From the NCBI GenBank assembly GCA_946626605.1, contig CAMOUL010000006.1:1-64000 (forward strand): a DNA stretch of 64,000 bases. The letters are read 5' to 3'. The position numbers and the translations under genes are program-made. A model generated the notes under the pieces. That model was not told the DNA's origin. It saw only the letters and a list, made by a program, of their open reading frames with translations, and did not search any database. Positions 53,201 through 61,493 of the stretch are shown one piece after another (position 1 is the stretch's first letter; every line of letters begins with the position of its first letter). The stretch comes from an uncultured Bacteroidales bacterium (GTDB lineage: Bacteria; Bacteroidota; Bacteroidia; Bacteroidales; Paludibacteraceae).

Positions 53201-53712
53201 ACCTTTCAACTTTCAATTTTCAATTTTCAATTTTAATACTCAACGGCCCGAATCTGAACCGTCTTGGTGTGCGTAAACCCGAAATATACGGTAATCGCAC
53301 GATGGCACAGATTTTGTTAGACATCCAGCAACGCTGGCCGGATATCCATTTCATCTATCGTCAGTCGAACCACGAAGGCGATCTCATTGATTGGATTCAA
53401 GAAGTGAATGACAAATCACCAATGACCAAAAACGGAGTTAATCGCGCCCTTGCGGCAGAGAATGACCAATGCCACGGCATCGTGCTGAACGCCGGAGGCT
53501 ATACGCATACCAGCGTGGCGTTGCGCGATGCCGTCGAGGATAGCGAAATACCTGTGATAGAAGTACATATCAGCGATATCGCGAAGCGAGAACCATTCCG
53601 TCACACGAGTCTCCTGACAGACGTATGTGCGCATTCCATCATAGGTCATGGCGTAGAAGGATACGCAGAAGCCGTACAATGGTTGCTTACTCAAAATAAT
53701 ACACAAGGATGA
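53197..53712 (+). CDS. aroQ: Type II 3-dehydroquinate dehydratase
   Basis: Shikimate pathway enzyme of 171 residues (dehydroquinate to dehydroshikimate), dodecameric in homologues. Motifs: LNGPNLNRLGVRKPEIYG, QSNHEGDLIDWI, IVLNAGGYTHTSVALRDA, and VIEVHISDIAKREPFRH. The first about ten residues (NLSTFNFQFS) are read from a heptamer array in place of the usual one or two residues before ILILNGPN. A second insertion, NDKSPMTKNG near residues 71-80, comes from another short array. The catalytic Tyr in YGNRT is kept. Confidence 0.95.
   Translation: MNLSTFNFQFSILILNGPNLNRLGVRKPEIYGNRTMAQILLDIQQRWPDIHFIYRQSNHEGDLIDWIQEVNDKSPMTKNGVNRALAAENDQCHGIVLNAGGYTHTSVALRDAVEDSEIPVIEVHISDIAKREPFRHTSLLTDVCAHSIIGHGVEGYAEAVQWLLTQNNTQG
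53201..53237. repeat. Heptamer array forming the aroQ N-terminus
   Basis: Units CCTTTCAA, CTTTCAA and TTTTCAA repeat about five times at the 5' end of aroQ, in frame. Confidence 0.88.
53405..53432. repeat. Short heptamer array inside aroQ
   Basis: Three to four units of ACCAATG type (one as AATGACA), in frame, encoding NDKSPMTKN. Confidence 0.7.
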
Positions 53713-56276
53713 AAAAGATTGTTTACACACTCCTGTTCCTGGCCTGCACCATCAGCACCTTCGCGGCGCAACTGACCGGAAAAGTGATTGATGCCGGTTC
53801 GAAACAGCCGATCGACTTTGCGAACGTCAGTATCATGCAAGGTGATAACCTCATCACTGGTACGATTACCGATGAAAAGGGCAATTTTAGCATCGAGGTA
53901 GCCGACGGACAATATACGCTCGTCGTCTCGTTCATGGGATATAGTGAGCAACGAAAAGACATCACCGTCGCCGGCAAACCTCTGGCTGTCGGACGAATTT
54001 CCCTCAAGGAGGATACGCAAGTGCTGCGAGATGTAGAAGTGGTAGCACAAGGTAGTTCCATGCGGTTTGAACTCGATAAGAAAGTATTTACCGTGGACCA
54101 GAATATCGCTTCTGCCGGCGCTTCGGTTACCGATGTGCTGGAGAATATCCCGTCTGTCGATGTGGATCAGGAGGGAAATATCTCGCTCCGTAATTCCGAA
54201 GATGTAGAGATTTGGATCAACGGCAAACCGGCCGGACTGAACTCCGAAAACCGCGGACAGGTGCTCCAGCAGATGCCGGCAGGAACGATTGAAAAAATCG
54301 AACTCATCACGAATCCATCGGCAAAATTTAGCCCCGAGGGTTCCGCCGGTATCATCAATCTCGTCATGAAGAAAGATCGTGCGGCCGGATTCTACGGATC
54401 CATCCAAGCCGGTATCGATTATGCTTTGGCTAAACCCTGGACAACGCCTCCTGGAGCCAATGCAGGTCTGAACATCAATTTCAATGCCGGACCCGTGGAT
54501 GGCTATTTCAACGTCGGTTATCGATATCATTCCAGCAACGGAGGTAGCACTACCGATCGCTATAACTTGAATGGAACAGGTAGTGAGAAGTTAGACTCCA
54601 GCCTGATTGCCAGCCACTTGACCCAGGAAGGTCTGCAGACCCACGGTGGTGGCGGTATGTTCGCGCGTGCCGGTTTGAACTTTCGTCTGGCCGAAGGCCA
54701 TACCCTCGGAGTATCCGGATTCGGTATGATCAGTACGCGGGATAAAGGACTGGGCATGGCGAACTCGAATCATCGTACTTACCTGCTTACCGATCCGCTC
54801 GGTAACGTGATGCGCGATTTCACGCGTGATCAAAAAGGTGTAGGCTCCCACCCCGGTGGAAACGCGACACTCGATTATACCTTCGAACTGGATAACCATA
54901 AACTCAATGTCAGCGGTACCTATAATAACTTCGGTTTTAATATGGATACCTACTACGAGCAGCAGGATCTGGACCTGATCACCCAAGATACCATCTTCAG
55001 TTATCAGGACCAAGCGAGCTGGAGCAAGGAGCAAGGTATTGATATCAAAGCGGATTACGAGTGGAAACCGACGCAGCAGAGTCGTCTCGAAGCCGGATAT
55101 AACTACACGCGCAGTTGGAGCAAGAGTTTCGCGGACGCCCATAATAGAGATGCGGACGGCACCGTGCTCGAAGAACTCTATCCCTATTATGCCGATTTCA
55201 ACGGCCGTACCCAGAACCATGCGCTCTATATCACCTACGGTAACCGTTTCTTCAATAAACTGTCTATTCAGGTCGGTCTACGCGGGGAGTATTACATGCG
55301 TCATCTCGAGTCGTTCTATAAGGATGAAACGGGTGCAATCGTAGACTCGTATGCCGGCATGGAGCATAAGAAAGACACCGCCTATTTCCAGATTTATCCT
55401 TCGGCTTATATCGGTTATGATTTCGGAAACGGACATGAGTTGCAACTAAACTACACGCGTCGCGTACGTCGTCCGTGGGGGCACCAAATCAATCCCCGTA
55501 TGGACCTATCGGATTCGACCAACATCAGTTATGGTAATGTGGACCTGCTCCCGGCTTATTCCAACAACCTCGAGTTGAACTACCTTAAGACATGGGAGCG
55601 TCATACCCTCTCGGCCGGTGTGTTCTGGAAATATAACGAGGGTGCTATCCAGAATGTCAAGTACATGGATGGCAACGTGATGAAGAATACTTACCTCAAT
55701 ATCACGACTCGTCAGGAGTTAGGTATCGAGATCGTAGCGAAAAACCGTCTCTTCGGTGAACTGCTGCAACTCACCACCAGTGCCAATTTCTATTGGAATA
55801 ACATCGCGGCTGTGCATGATACCATCATTCATCAAGGCGATGTAATCCCCGTTAACTTAGATAAGCAAAATATCTTCGCCGGCTCGGTACGCCTCACTGC
55901 ACAGTTTATGTTCACTAAGGATTTCAGTGGACAGATCCGTGCGAACTATCGATCGCCGCGTGTCGTAGCGCAAGGAACCACCAGTCATAGCTATTCCATT
56001 GACTTAGGCTTGCGTTACACCCTGCTCAACAAACAGTTGGCGCTCGCGTTGAACGTACGTGACCTGTTGGACAGCCGTGCGCGCCGGAACACCACCTGGG
56101 GGGACGGATTCTGGCAGTTCAGTGAGAACCGTTGGCATAGCCGTTCCATCAGCTTTACCATCACCTATAACTTCGGTAACCAGCAGCCGCGTCGTCGTCA
56201 GGGCAAGAACGATGGAGACATGAGCAGTGGCAGCGATGACTTCGATGACAGCGGAAACAGCAACATGGATTATTAA
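53709..56276 (+). CDS. TonB-dependent receptor-like outer membrane protein
   Basis: 855 residues. Signal peptide 1-20 (ISTFAAQ), carboxypeptidase-regulatory-like domain (about 21-105, LTGKVIDAGSKQPIDFANVS), plug (about 115-220, SVTDVLENIPSVDVDQEGNIS and LITNPSAKFSPEGSAGIINL), then a large outer-membrane barrel of the OMP_b-brl_3 type and a Gly/Asp/Ser-rich tail after residue 835. Ligand unknown. Its start overlaps the aroQ stop by four bases; its stop overlaps the porT start by one base. Confidence 0.88.
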   Translation: MKKIVYTLLFLACTISTFAAQLTGKVIDAGSKQPIDFANVSIMQGDNLITGTITDEKGNFSIEVADGQYTLVVSFMGYSEQRKDITVAGKPLAVGRISLKEDTQVLRDVEVVAQGSSMRFELDKKVFTVDQNIASAGASVTDVLENIPSVDVDQEGNISLRNSEDVEIWINGKPAGLNSENRGQVLQQMPAGTIEKIELITNPSAKFSPEGSAGIINLVMKKDRAAGFYGSIQAGIDYALAKPWTTPPGANAGLNINFNAGPVDGYFNVGYRYHSSNGGSTTDRYNLNGTGSEKLDSSLIASHLTQEGLQTHGGGGMFARAGLNFRLAEGHTLGVSGFGMISTRDKGLGMANSNHRTYLLTDPLGNVMRDFTRDQKGVGSHPGGNATLDYTFELDNHKLNVSGTYNNFGFNMDTYYEQQDLDLITQDTIFSYQDQASWSKEQGIDIKADYEWKPTQQSRLEAGYNYTRSWSKSFADAHNRDADGTVLEELYPYYADFNGRTQNHALYITYGNRFFNKLSIQVGLRGEYYMRHLESFYKDETGAIVDSYAGMEHKKDTAYFQIYPSAYIGYDFGNGHELQLNYTRRVRRPWGHQINPRMDLSDSTNISYGNVDLLPAYSNNLELNYLKTWERHTLSAGVFWKYNEGAIQNVKYMDGNVMKNTYLNITTRQELGIEIVAKNRLFGELLQLTTSANFYWNNIAAVHDTIIHQGDVIPVNLDKQNIFAGSVRLTAQFMFTKDFSGQIRANYRSPRVVAQGTTSHSYSIDLGLRYTLLNKQLALALNVRDLLDSRARRNTTWGDGFWQFSENRWHSRSISFTITYNFGNQQPRRRQGKNDGDMSSGSDDFDDSGNSNMDY

Positions 56277-57016
56277 TGCATAATAAACGATTCATATTAA
56301 TCTTTGCGCTTTGTTCGTTACTCTTTGCTCCGATCTCGGCGCAACGTGCGATGAACCGCCCCTATGTGGATGATAAACTCTTCCATTTCGGTTTCCAACT
56401 GGGTGTGAACTTCTCTACCTTCCATGTGGCGGATAGTGAACTCGAACTCGCGCCCGATCCCTTGCATCCGGATCAAAAGGAGGTTTTCCATGCGCGCGTC
56501 AGTTCGCTCTTGCCCGGTTTTCATGTCGGTTTCATCAGCGATCTGAGGCTTTGTAAGTTCCTCAACCTGCGTTTCTGCCCCGGAATGATGTTCACCAGCC
56601 GAACCATCTCCTATAAAACCGAATCCGGCCGACCGGTACCTGATAAAGGCGCACATATCGATGTGTTGGCTATGCCCGTTTATCTTCCCTTGTATCTGAA
56701 ATGGAGTGCAGAGCGGGAAGGCAACTATCGTCCTTATGTCATCGCCGGAGGAGGAGCCAGTTTTAATGTCAGTCGCGACCGGGAGAAACCGATTCTGCTC
56801 AACCTCATGGATTATTTCTGTGAAGTAGGATTTGGTGTGGACCTGTATTTCCGCTGGTTTAAGTTCTGTCCGGAGATTACCTATCGCATCGGGTTTGCTA
56901 ACCAATTGGCACCCGCGCAGGGACGAATGGAACTGCCGCCTTACGAGACCTTCTATACCGATGCTATCTCGCGTCTGACGAGCCATAGCGTCTGTCTGAC
57001 TTTTAACTTTGAGTAA
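56276..57016 (+). CDS. porT: PorT-like type IX secretion protein
   Basis: 246 residues with a signal peptide (to about 22) and an eight-strand-type barrel. The opening YVDDKLFHFGFQLGVNFSTF, and LRFCPGMMFTSRTISYKT are characteristic of PorT, an outer-membrane protein needed for type IX secretion in Porphyromonas and relatives. This supports a working T9SS that could export proteins with sorting-like tails such as those at 15.2 and 17.0 kb. Generic PorT-family barrels exist, so the symbol is given with moderate confidence. Confidence 0.8.
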   Translation: MHNKRFILIFALCSLLFAPISAQRAMNRPYVDDKLFHFGFQLGVNFSTFHVADSELELAPDPLHPDQKEVFHARVSSLLPGFHVGFISDLRLCKFLNLRFCPGMMFTSRTISYKTESGRPVPDKGAHIDVLAMPVYLPLYLKWSAEREGNYRPYVIAGGGASFNVSRDREKPILLNLMDYFCEVGFGVDLYFRWFKFCPEITYRIGFANQLAPAQGRMELPPYETFYTDAISRLTSHSVCLTFNFE

Positions 57017-58473
57017 TGAAAGTGAAAGGGGTTCGGTACATAGTATACGTGGTTCTCTTGTTCCTTCTGGTGGCTTGCAAAGAATATCACCCAAGTGACG
57101 ATCCATCGCTGCGTCTGTCTTTCTCTACCGATACCCTTTCCTTCGATACCGTCATCACCGAGCAAGGTAGTGCGACGCTGCAACTCAAGGTTTATAATCG
57201 CAATGCCTCTGCCCTGGTCATCGAGCGTATCTGGCTGGAAGACGGCGAAGCGTTTGCTATTAACATCGATGGCGAAGCGGATATCGCGCGCATGACCAAT
57301 ATGACCATCTACGGCGGAGACAGCCTCTTTGTCTTTGTGCGCGTGACAAATTTCGGTCCCATGAGTGAAGATACACCCGTTCGATTCGAGGATATTCTCC
57401 ATTTTCATCTGGCTTCCGGAGTTACCCAGGATGTGCTTCTCGAGGCCTATGGCCAGAATGTCACTCGCATCGGTAAATCCGGATGCGGACGAACCGAGAT
57501 ACCCGGAGATCTCACGCTAACGGCCGCCAAACCCTATCTCCTCTTCGATACCATCATTGTAGGGGGAAAACTGACCATCGAACCCGGCGCCACCCTCTTC
57601 ATGCATCGCGGAGCATGTATCTTCGCCTTGTCCGATGTAGATGCCCTCGGTACACTCGATGCACCCATCATCATCCGCGGCGATCGACTCGATCATCTCT
57701 TTGACTCCGTGCCCTATCTATATGCCGGCGGTGCGTGGGATGGTATCTATCTCCAGTCCGAGAATCCTTGCGCGTACCGCTTCTCCTATGTCGATATTTT
57801 ATCCGGTAAAATCGGCTTGTATTGCCTAAGCACCTGTATTGCTCCGCTGCCTACCCTCCGCATGGACGGATGCCGCATTCATAACCATGCCCTTTATGGC
57901 CTGGTGCTCTCTAATATCGATGCCCTTATCACCAATACCGAAATCAGTAATTGCGCTTCCTATTGCGTCTATTGCTCCGGAGGAACGCACTCGTTCGTTC
58001 ATTCCACCATCGCTTCTTATTTCGGATTCACCAATATCCGTATCCAGTCCGTGGCGAAAGAAGACGCAGCAGCCGTCTACATCGATAATCTGAGCAAAAC
58101 CGAACCCTTTACCACCACCTCTTTCATCAATTCGATCATCACCGGCTATCTGCCGAACCAATTGGTGGTAGCTACGCCGTTCGATCAATATTACCCCGGT
58201 TCATTTATTGGGAATTATCTCAAGACCGATTCGCTCGTTATCCCGCATGCGGCAGCGAATGTATACTATCATTCTACGGACACCGCGAAGGTATTCGTCA
58301 ATGATTTCTATAAGTATAAGGAATATATCTATTATGACTTCCATCTCGATAGCATCAGTCCGGCTATCGGCATCGGCGATAGCATCGCGGCGCTGCCCTA
58401 TCCTATGGATCGAGATGGTTTCTCTCGAGCAGATCTTATCCCAGATGCAGGCTGCTATCAACATCAGCCTTGA
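57016..58473 (+). CDS. Parallel beta-helix lipoprotein
   Basis: 485 residues. The signal sequence ends in a lipobox with Cys21 (FLLVAC). Residues about 30-150 form an immunoglobulin-like sandwich; from about 160 a right-handed parallel beta-helix is suggested by regular short strands (GGKLTIEPGATLFMHRGA, GTLDAPIIIRGD, MDGCRIHNHALYGLVLSN). Bacteroidetes genomes often carry this lipoprotein beside porT; its role is unknown. The 3' end overlaps ribF (opposite strand) by 38 bases. Confidence 0.85.
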   Translation: MKVKGVRYIVYVVLLFLLVACKEYHPSDDPSLRLSFSTDTLSFDTVITEQGSATLQLKVYNRNASALVIERIWLEDGEAFAINIDGEADIARMTNMTIYGGDSLFVFVRVTNFGPMSEDTPVRFEDILHFHLASGVTQDVLLEAYGQNVTRIGKSGCGRTEIPGDLTLTAAKPYLLFDTIIVGGKLTIEPGATLFMHRGACIFALSDVDALGTLDAPIIIRGDRLDHLFDSVPYLYAGGAWDGIYLQSENPCAYRFSYVDILSGKIGLYCLSTCIAPLPTLRMDGCRIHNHALYGLVLSNIDALITNTEISNCASYCVYCSGGTHSFVHSTIASYFGFTNIRIQSVAKEDAAAVYIDNLSKTEPFTTTSFINSIITGYLPNQLVVATPFDQYYPGSFIGNYLKTDSLVIPHAAANVYYHSTDTAKVFVNDFYKYKEYIYYDFHLDSISPAIGIGDSIAALPYPMDRDGFSRADLIPDAGCYQHQP

Positions 58474-59332
58474 TCTGCTGTTGCAGTTCGTCTAAAGAAT
58501 GAAACTGCCGCTCATTGCGAATAAACTGCATAAACTGTATAGTCAGATTCTGACCATACAAATTACCTTTATAGCCTAAGAGATGCACCTCTATGACGCC
58601 CTGCGAATCGATATTGCACATTCCTCTAACCCCTAATCCGCTAACTCGCTCATTCGCTAACTCGTTCACTCCTTCATCCTTTAACCTTTCACCTTTCACC
58701 TTTACTTCGTACACTCCTGCCATCGGGATGATCTTATTGGGTTCCTTCGGCTGTATATTCGCCGTCGGGAAGCCGATCGTGCGGCCTAATCCTTTGCCAT
58801 GCACCACCTTGCCAAACAGCGCATAAGGCCGACCTAATAACTCTTTCGCCCGTTCTACGTCACCTTTCTCCAAAGCCGTACGTATCTCGGTGGAACTCAC
58901 ATGCTGCGTGCCGTCTTGATATTCTTCCATCCTCAGCACCTCTATCCCTTGCTTCGATCCTACACGGCAATAGTCTTCCGGATTACGCAAACCGTCAGAT
59001 CCGAACCGATGGTCATATCCCATCAGTAGCACCTCCACCCCATATTCCTCCTTCAGACGTATCATAAACTGCTCCGCCGTCAAATCCCGTATCGTGCTGA
59101 AACGCAGCATCACTACCTCGCCATAAGCACTTAATAGCGCTTTGCGCTCTTCTTTCGTCGACAATAACTTCGGTATATAATCGCTCTGCAACACCGTCCT
59201 CGGATGTTCCTCAAACGTCACAATCAACGGCCTCAATCCCCGCGCAGCCGCTTCCTCATTCAATTGCTTGAACAAGTACCGGTGCCCCTTATGCACCCCG
59301 TCAAAAAATCCTATGGTAGCGATTTGTCCCAT
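58436..59332 (-). CDS. ribF: Bifunctional riboflavin kinase / FAD synthetase
   Basis: 298 residues that turn riboflavin to FMN and FAD. FAD synthetase half (about 1-180): TIGFFDGVHKGHRYLF (nucleotidyltransferase motif), MGYDHRFGSDG, STEIRTALEKGDV. Kinase half: YALFGKVVHGKGLGRTIGFPTANI and HLLGYKGNLYGQ. Between the kinase strands a repeat-derived insertion KGERLKDEGVNELANERVS (about 208-226) interrupts KVKGE...GMCNID; array at 58624-58706. It ends beside element A, and partners ribBA in the pathway. Confidence 0.94.
   Translation of the reverse strand: MGQIATIGFFDGVHKGHRYLFKQLNEEAAARGLRPLIVTFEEHPRTVLQSDYIPKLLSTKEERKALLSAYGEVVMLRFSTIRDLTAEQFMIRLKEEYGVEVLLMGYDHRFGSDGLRNPEDYCRVGSKQGIEVLRMEEYQDGTQHVSSTEIRTALEKGDVERAKELLGRPYALFGKVVHGKGLGRTIGFPTANIQPKEPNKIIPMAGVYEVKVKGERLKDEGVNELANERVSGLGVRGMCNIDSQGVIEVHLLGYKGNLYGQNLTIQFMQFIRNERQFHSLDELQQQIKADVDSSLHLG
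58624..58706. repeat. Degenerate 7/8-base array inside ribF
   Basis: Ten or so imperfect units (CGCTAACT, CCTTTAA, CACCTTT types) lie in frame in the riboflavin kinase domain. Confidence 0.8.
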
Positions 59333-59354
59333 TCTTCGTTAATCGGTGTATAAT

Positions 59355-59683
59355 GTTTATTGTACTTACGTACGTTTATAAGTATATGGTGTAAAAGGAA
59401 TCGACACCTCCAGTGTTTTCTTCGGTTTCGCAGAAACCGGGTTTTTGACTTCGAAATAGCTGGCTGGTTATAGCGGAATTATTAGCAACTATCGTTGCTG
59501 CGGATTTGGATAGTAAGGCGCGCTGCAAGCTCGCTTGTGAGCGCGGATTAGTAGACAAGTACGCTCAAGGCCGCGTAGGCCTAAATTCCGATAGAACCAA
59601 GAGCTATGTAGAAGATGTTTTTTAGAGGGCGTAGCCCGAGTTTTCGATTACCTGATTAAACAGCCGTCGATTCCGGTTTTTTC
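59355..59683 (+). ncRNA. Candidate structured RNA element, copy A
   Basis: Intergenic element of unknown class. A 9-base-pair terminal helix (GGAATCGAC 59397-59405 with GTCGATTCC 59666-59674) closes a roughly 278-base core holding hairpins CGGTTTC/GAAACCG (59423-59439), AGCAAC/GTTGCT (59484-59499), CGCT/AGCG, GGCC/GGCC and GGGC/GCCC. On the plus strand the core is followed at once by a T run (59677-59682) and preceded by a conserved leader with GTAC/GTAC and TATAWGG, which suits an independent transcript. The opposite strand (a ribF leader) is also possible. No coding frame is supported. Confidence 0.6.
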
Positions 59684-59690
59684 TAATTAA

Positions 59691-60053
59691 CTATTCTTCG
59701 TAATACCCTTTCTCAATGCCGTACTGCAACTCCGCATCCTGTATCAACTGTACCTGCACCGACGTGATTGACCTGCCTTCTTCGCGCACCGCCTTCAGGA
59801 TATAATCCAACTGCTCCGTCTCATCTACATCGCCGTCCAGATACTCCATCTCTCCCGTCTTCGGATCTTCACGCAGTAAGCCTTTCTCCTCCAGGTAGTC
59901 GTCCATCAAATCCAGCACAAACAGCACATCATCCGCGGACAACATCTCACCATTTTCACCATTCTCATCATTAATCATTTTCATGATGTACTCCACCATC
60001 TCTCTTTCTTCCGGCTCCATCAGCGCCATCTCTATACTCTCATTCATATCCAT
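59691..60053 (-). CDS. Small acidic protein of unknown function
   Basis: 120 residues, strongly acidic and predicted helical, with no signal peptide, membrane helix or catalytic motif. The opening MDMNESIEMALMEPEEREMVEYIM and the end SVQVQLIQDAELQYGIEKGYYEE look like a conserved folded protein, while NDENGENGEML (about 27-37) is a degenerate relative of the 9-base repeats. I do not recognise the family. It is framed by copies A and B of the structured element, which are nearly identical direct repeats. Confidence 0.72.
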   Translation of the reverse strand: MDMNESIEMALMEPEEREMVEYIMKMINDENGENGEMLSADDVLFVLDLMDDYLEEKGLLREDPKTGEMEYLDGDVDETEQLDYILKAVREEGRSITSVQVQLIQDAELQYGIEKGYYEE

Positions 60054-60079
60054 AATCGTTAATTCTTTAACTATATAAA

Positions 60080-60425
60080 GTTTATTGTACTATCGTACGT
60101 TTATAGAGTTTATAAGGTGTAAAAAGGAATCGACACCTCCAGTGTTTTCTTAGGTTTCGCAGAAACCGGGTTTTTGACTTCGAAATAGATGGCAGGTTAT
60201 AGCGGAATTATTAGCAACTATCGTTGCTGCGGATTTGGATAGTAAGGCGCGCTGCAAGCTCGCTTGTGAGCGCGGATTAGTAGACAAGTACGCTCAAGGC
60301 CGCGTAGGCCTAAATTCCGATAGAACCAAGAGCTATGTAGAAGATGTTTTTTAGAGGGCAAAGCCCGAGTTTTCGATTACCTAATTAAACAACCGTCGAT
60401 TCCTGTGTTTTTATTGTTTTTTTCT
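60080..60425 (+). ncRNA. Candidate structured RNA element, copy B
   Basis: Almost identical to copy A across about 330 bases, including the leader. Terminal helix GGAATCGAC (60126-60134) with GTCGATTCC (60395-60403), then T-rich sequence. Small differences fall mainly in loops, for example GGGC-GTA-GCCC in A is GGGC-AAA-GCCC in B, leaving the stem intact. Confidence 0.6.
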
Positions 60426-60437
60426 TTTTAATATCTT

Positions 60438-61004
60438 CTAACTTACTTTTTTACGAACACATGCTGCGATAAACTCTGCTATTTCTTTAGGCTCCAGTCC
60501 GGCTACATTCAGCACCAGGTCGTAGTTACGCGCATCGTAACGACTCTTCCCGCTAAAGGTATTCGTGAAGTTCTCACGAGCCTCATCTACTTTGTTAATC
60601 AACAGGTCTGCACTCCCTTCATTGATATTCAATCGCCGCGCAACCTTATCACGACGATACGCCATGTCGGCAATCAAGAATACCTTAAATGCATTGGGAT
60701 GATCGCGGAAGATATGAAAACCGGTACGGCCTAAGATCACGCACGACTCTTTCTCTGCCAGCGAGCGAACGATAAACTCCTCATCGTTGTACAGGTCTTG
60801 CGAAATAGTCTCAAACCACCAACTCTTCTTCATGCCCTTGAGTTTGTCTATCTCCTCCTGGGTAAGGTTATAGCGATCTTCCAGCTGCTTCAGCAAGCCT
60901 TTGTCGTATAACTCTACTCCTAAGATCTTTGCCAATTCAACGGCAATCTGTCGTCCACCGGTTCCGAACTCTCGTCCGATAGTCACTACAAATTTCTTTT
61001 CCAT
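60438..61004 (-). CDS. Cytidylate kinase-like protein
   Basis: 188 residues of the cytidylate-kinase-like family (Cytidylate_kinase2), a P-loop fold. The opening VVTIGREFGTGGRQIAVELA is a variant P-loop; CVILGRTGFHIFRDH and RRLNINEGSADLLINKVDEARENF carry the lid and substrate region. Bacterial members are common but mostly uncharacterised; nucleoside monophosphate phosphorylation is the expected chemistry. It is distinct from canonical Cmk. Elements B and C flank it. Confidence 0.87.
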   Translation of the reverse strand: MEKKFVVTIGREFGTGGRQIAVELAKILGVELYDKGLLKQLEDRYNLTQEEIDKLKGMKKSWWFETISQDLYNDEEFIVRSLAEKESCVILGRTGFHIFRDHPNAFKVFLIADMAYRRDKVARRLNINEGSADLLINKVDEARENFTNTFSGKSRYDARNYDLVLNVAGLEPKEIAEFIAACVRKKVS

Positions 61005-61019
61005 AAGTGTAAGAAAAAA

Positions 61020-61350
61020 TTTTTATGTTTTAGCATTGATAGAAGCACTTGTTTTCGACCGTTGAATCCGAAACCATCGGATTCCCAAAGCCACAGTCGG
61101 TAGCAAGCAGGTATGTAGCGCTGGATGGTACATCCGTTGCACTGCGGAAACAGCATAAGGAGCGTCTAGGAGCTCGCTCATAAGCGCGCATTAGGATGTT
61201 TACGCTAAGGCCGCGTGGGCCAAAGGCATAGCGGACACATACCGATGCTAACGATTGGGGCGCGTTTTCTTGTAAGCGAAGCGCGTTTTCGATTATAGCA
61301 AAGCGGTAAAATAACCTGCTTCTATCAATGGTGTTTTTATTGTTTTTTTT
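61020..61350 (+). ncRNA. Candidate structured RNA element, diverged copy C
   Basis: Shares layout with A and B but most paired sequence is different. The terminal helix is a perfect 14 base pairs (CATTGATAGAAGCA 61034-61047 with TGCTTCTATCAATG 61317-61330). GAATCCG/CGGATTC (61064-61084) replaces the first hairpin. The unpaired or short-stem core is conserved: AAGG, AGCTCGCT, AGCGCG, ATTAG, ACGCT, AAGGCCGCGT, GGCC and GTTTTCGATTA appear in the same order. A -7-like TATGTTTT lies just before the helix and a T-rich tract after it. Confidence 0.62.
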
Positions 61351-61359
61351 TCTTCTGTT

Positions 61360-61440
61360 GGGGTCCCCGGAAATCTGCCGATTTTGGGGGAGAGCGGAGG
61401 CATAAGTCGCCTTTACCAATTAGCGGAGTGGTTTGGTCCC
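61360..61440. repeat. GGGGTCCCC hairpin motif, second copy
   Basis: GGGGTCCCC, then CCCC/GGGG hairpin (61365-61368 with 61386-61389) with an A/T-rich inner stem, then GAGAGCGGAGG. The same order of motifs occurs in the receptor leader at 40521-40560. Confidence 0.55.
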
Positions 61441-61493
61441 TGCGATCTTATTGCCGAACGCGATTTTATCTCCCGAAGGGTTTTTATTTCCTT

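Noticed and set aside
59376..59558. 60-codon minus-strand frame inside element A
   Set aside because: It overlaps the helices that define the element and differs from the frame content of copy C.
59397..59674. Element considered as tmRNA, RNase P RNA or 6S RNA
   Set aside because: Three copies per 2 kb, no tag-peptide frame, no CCA-type acceptor, and none of the RNase P conserved core that I know.
59355..61350. Elements considered as insertion sequences or miniature transposons
   Set aside because: Terminal repeats are long enough to resemble them, but no target-site duplication is visible and internal helices with two-sided changes favour RNA. Not fully excluded.
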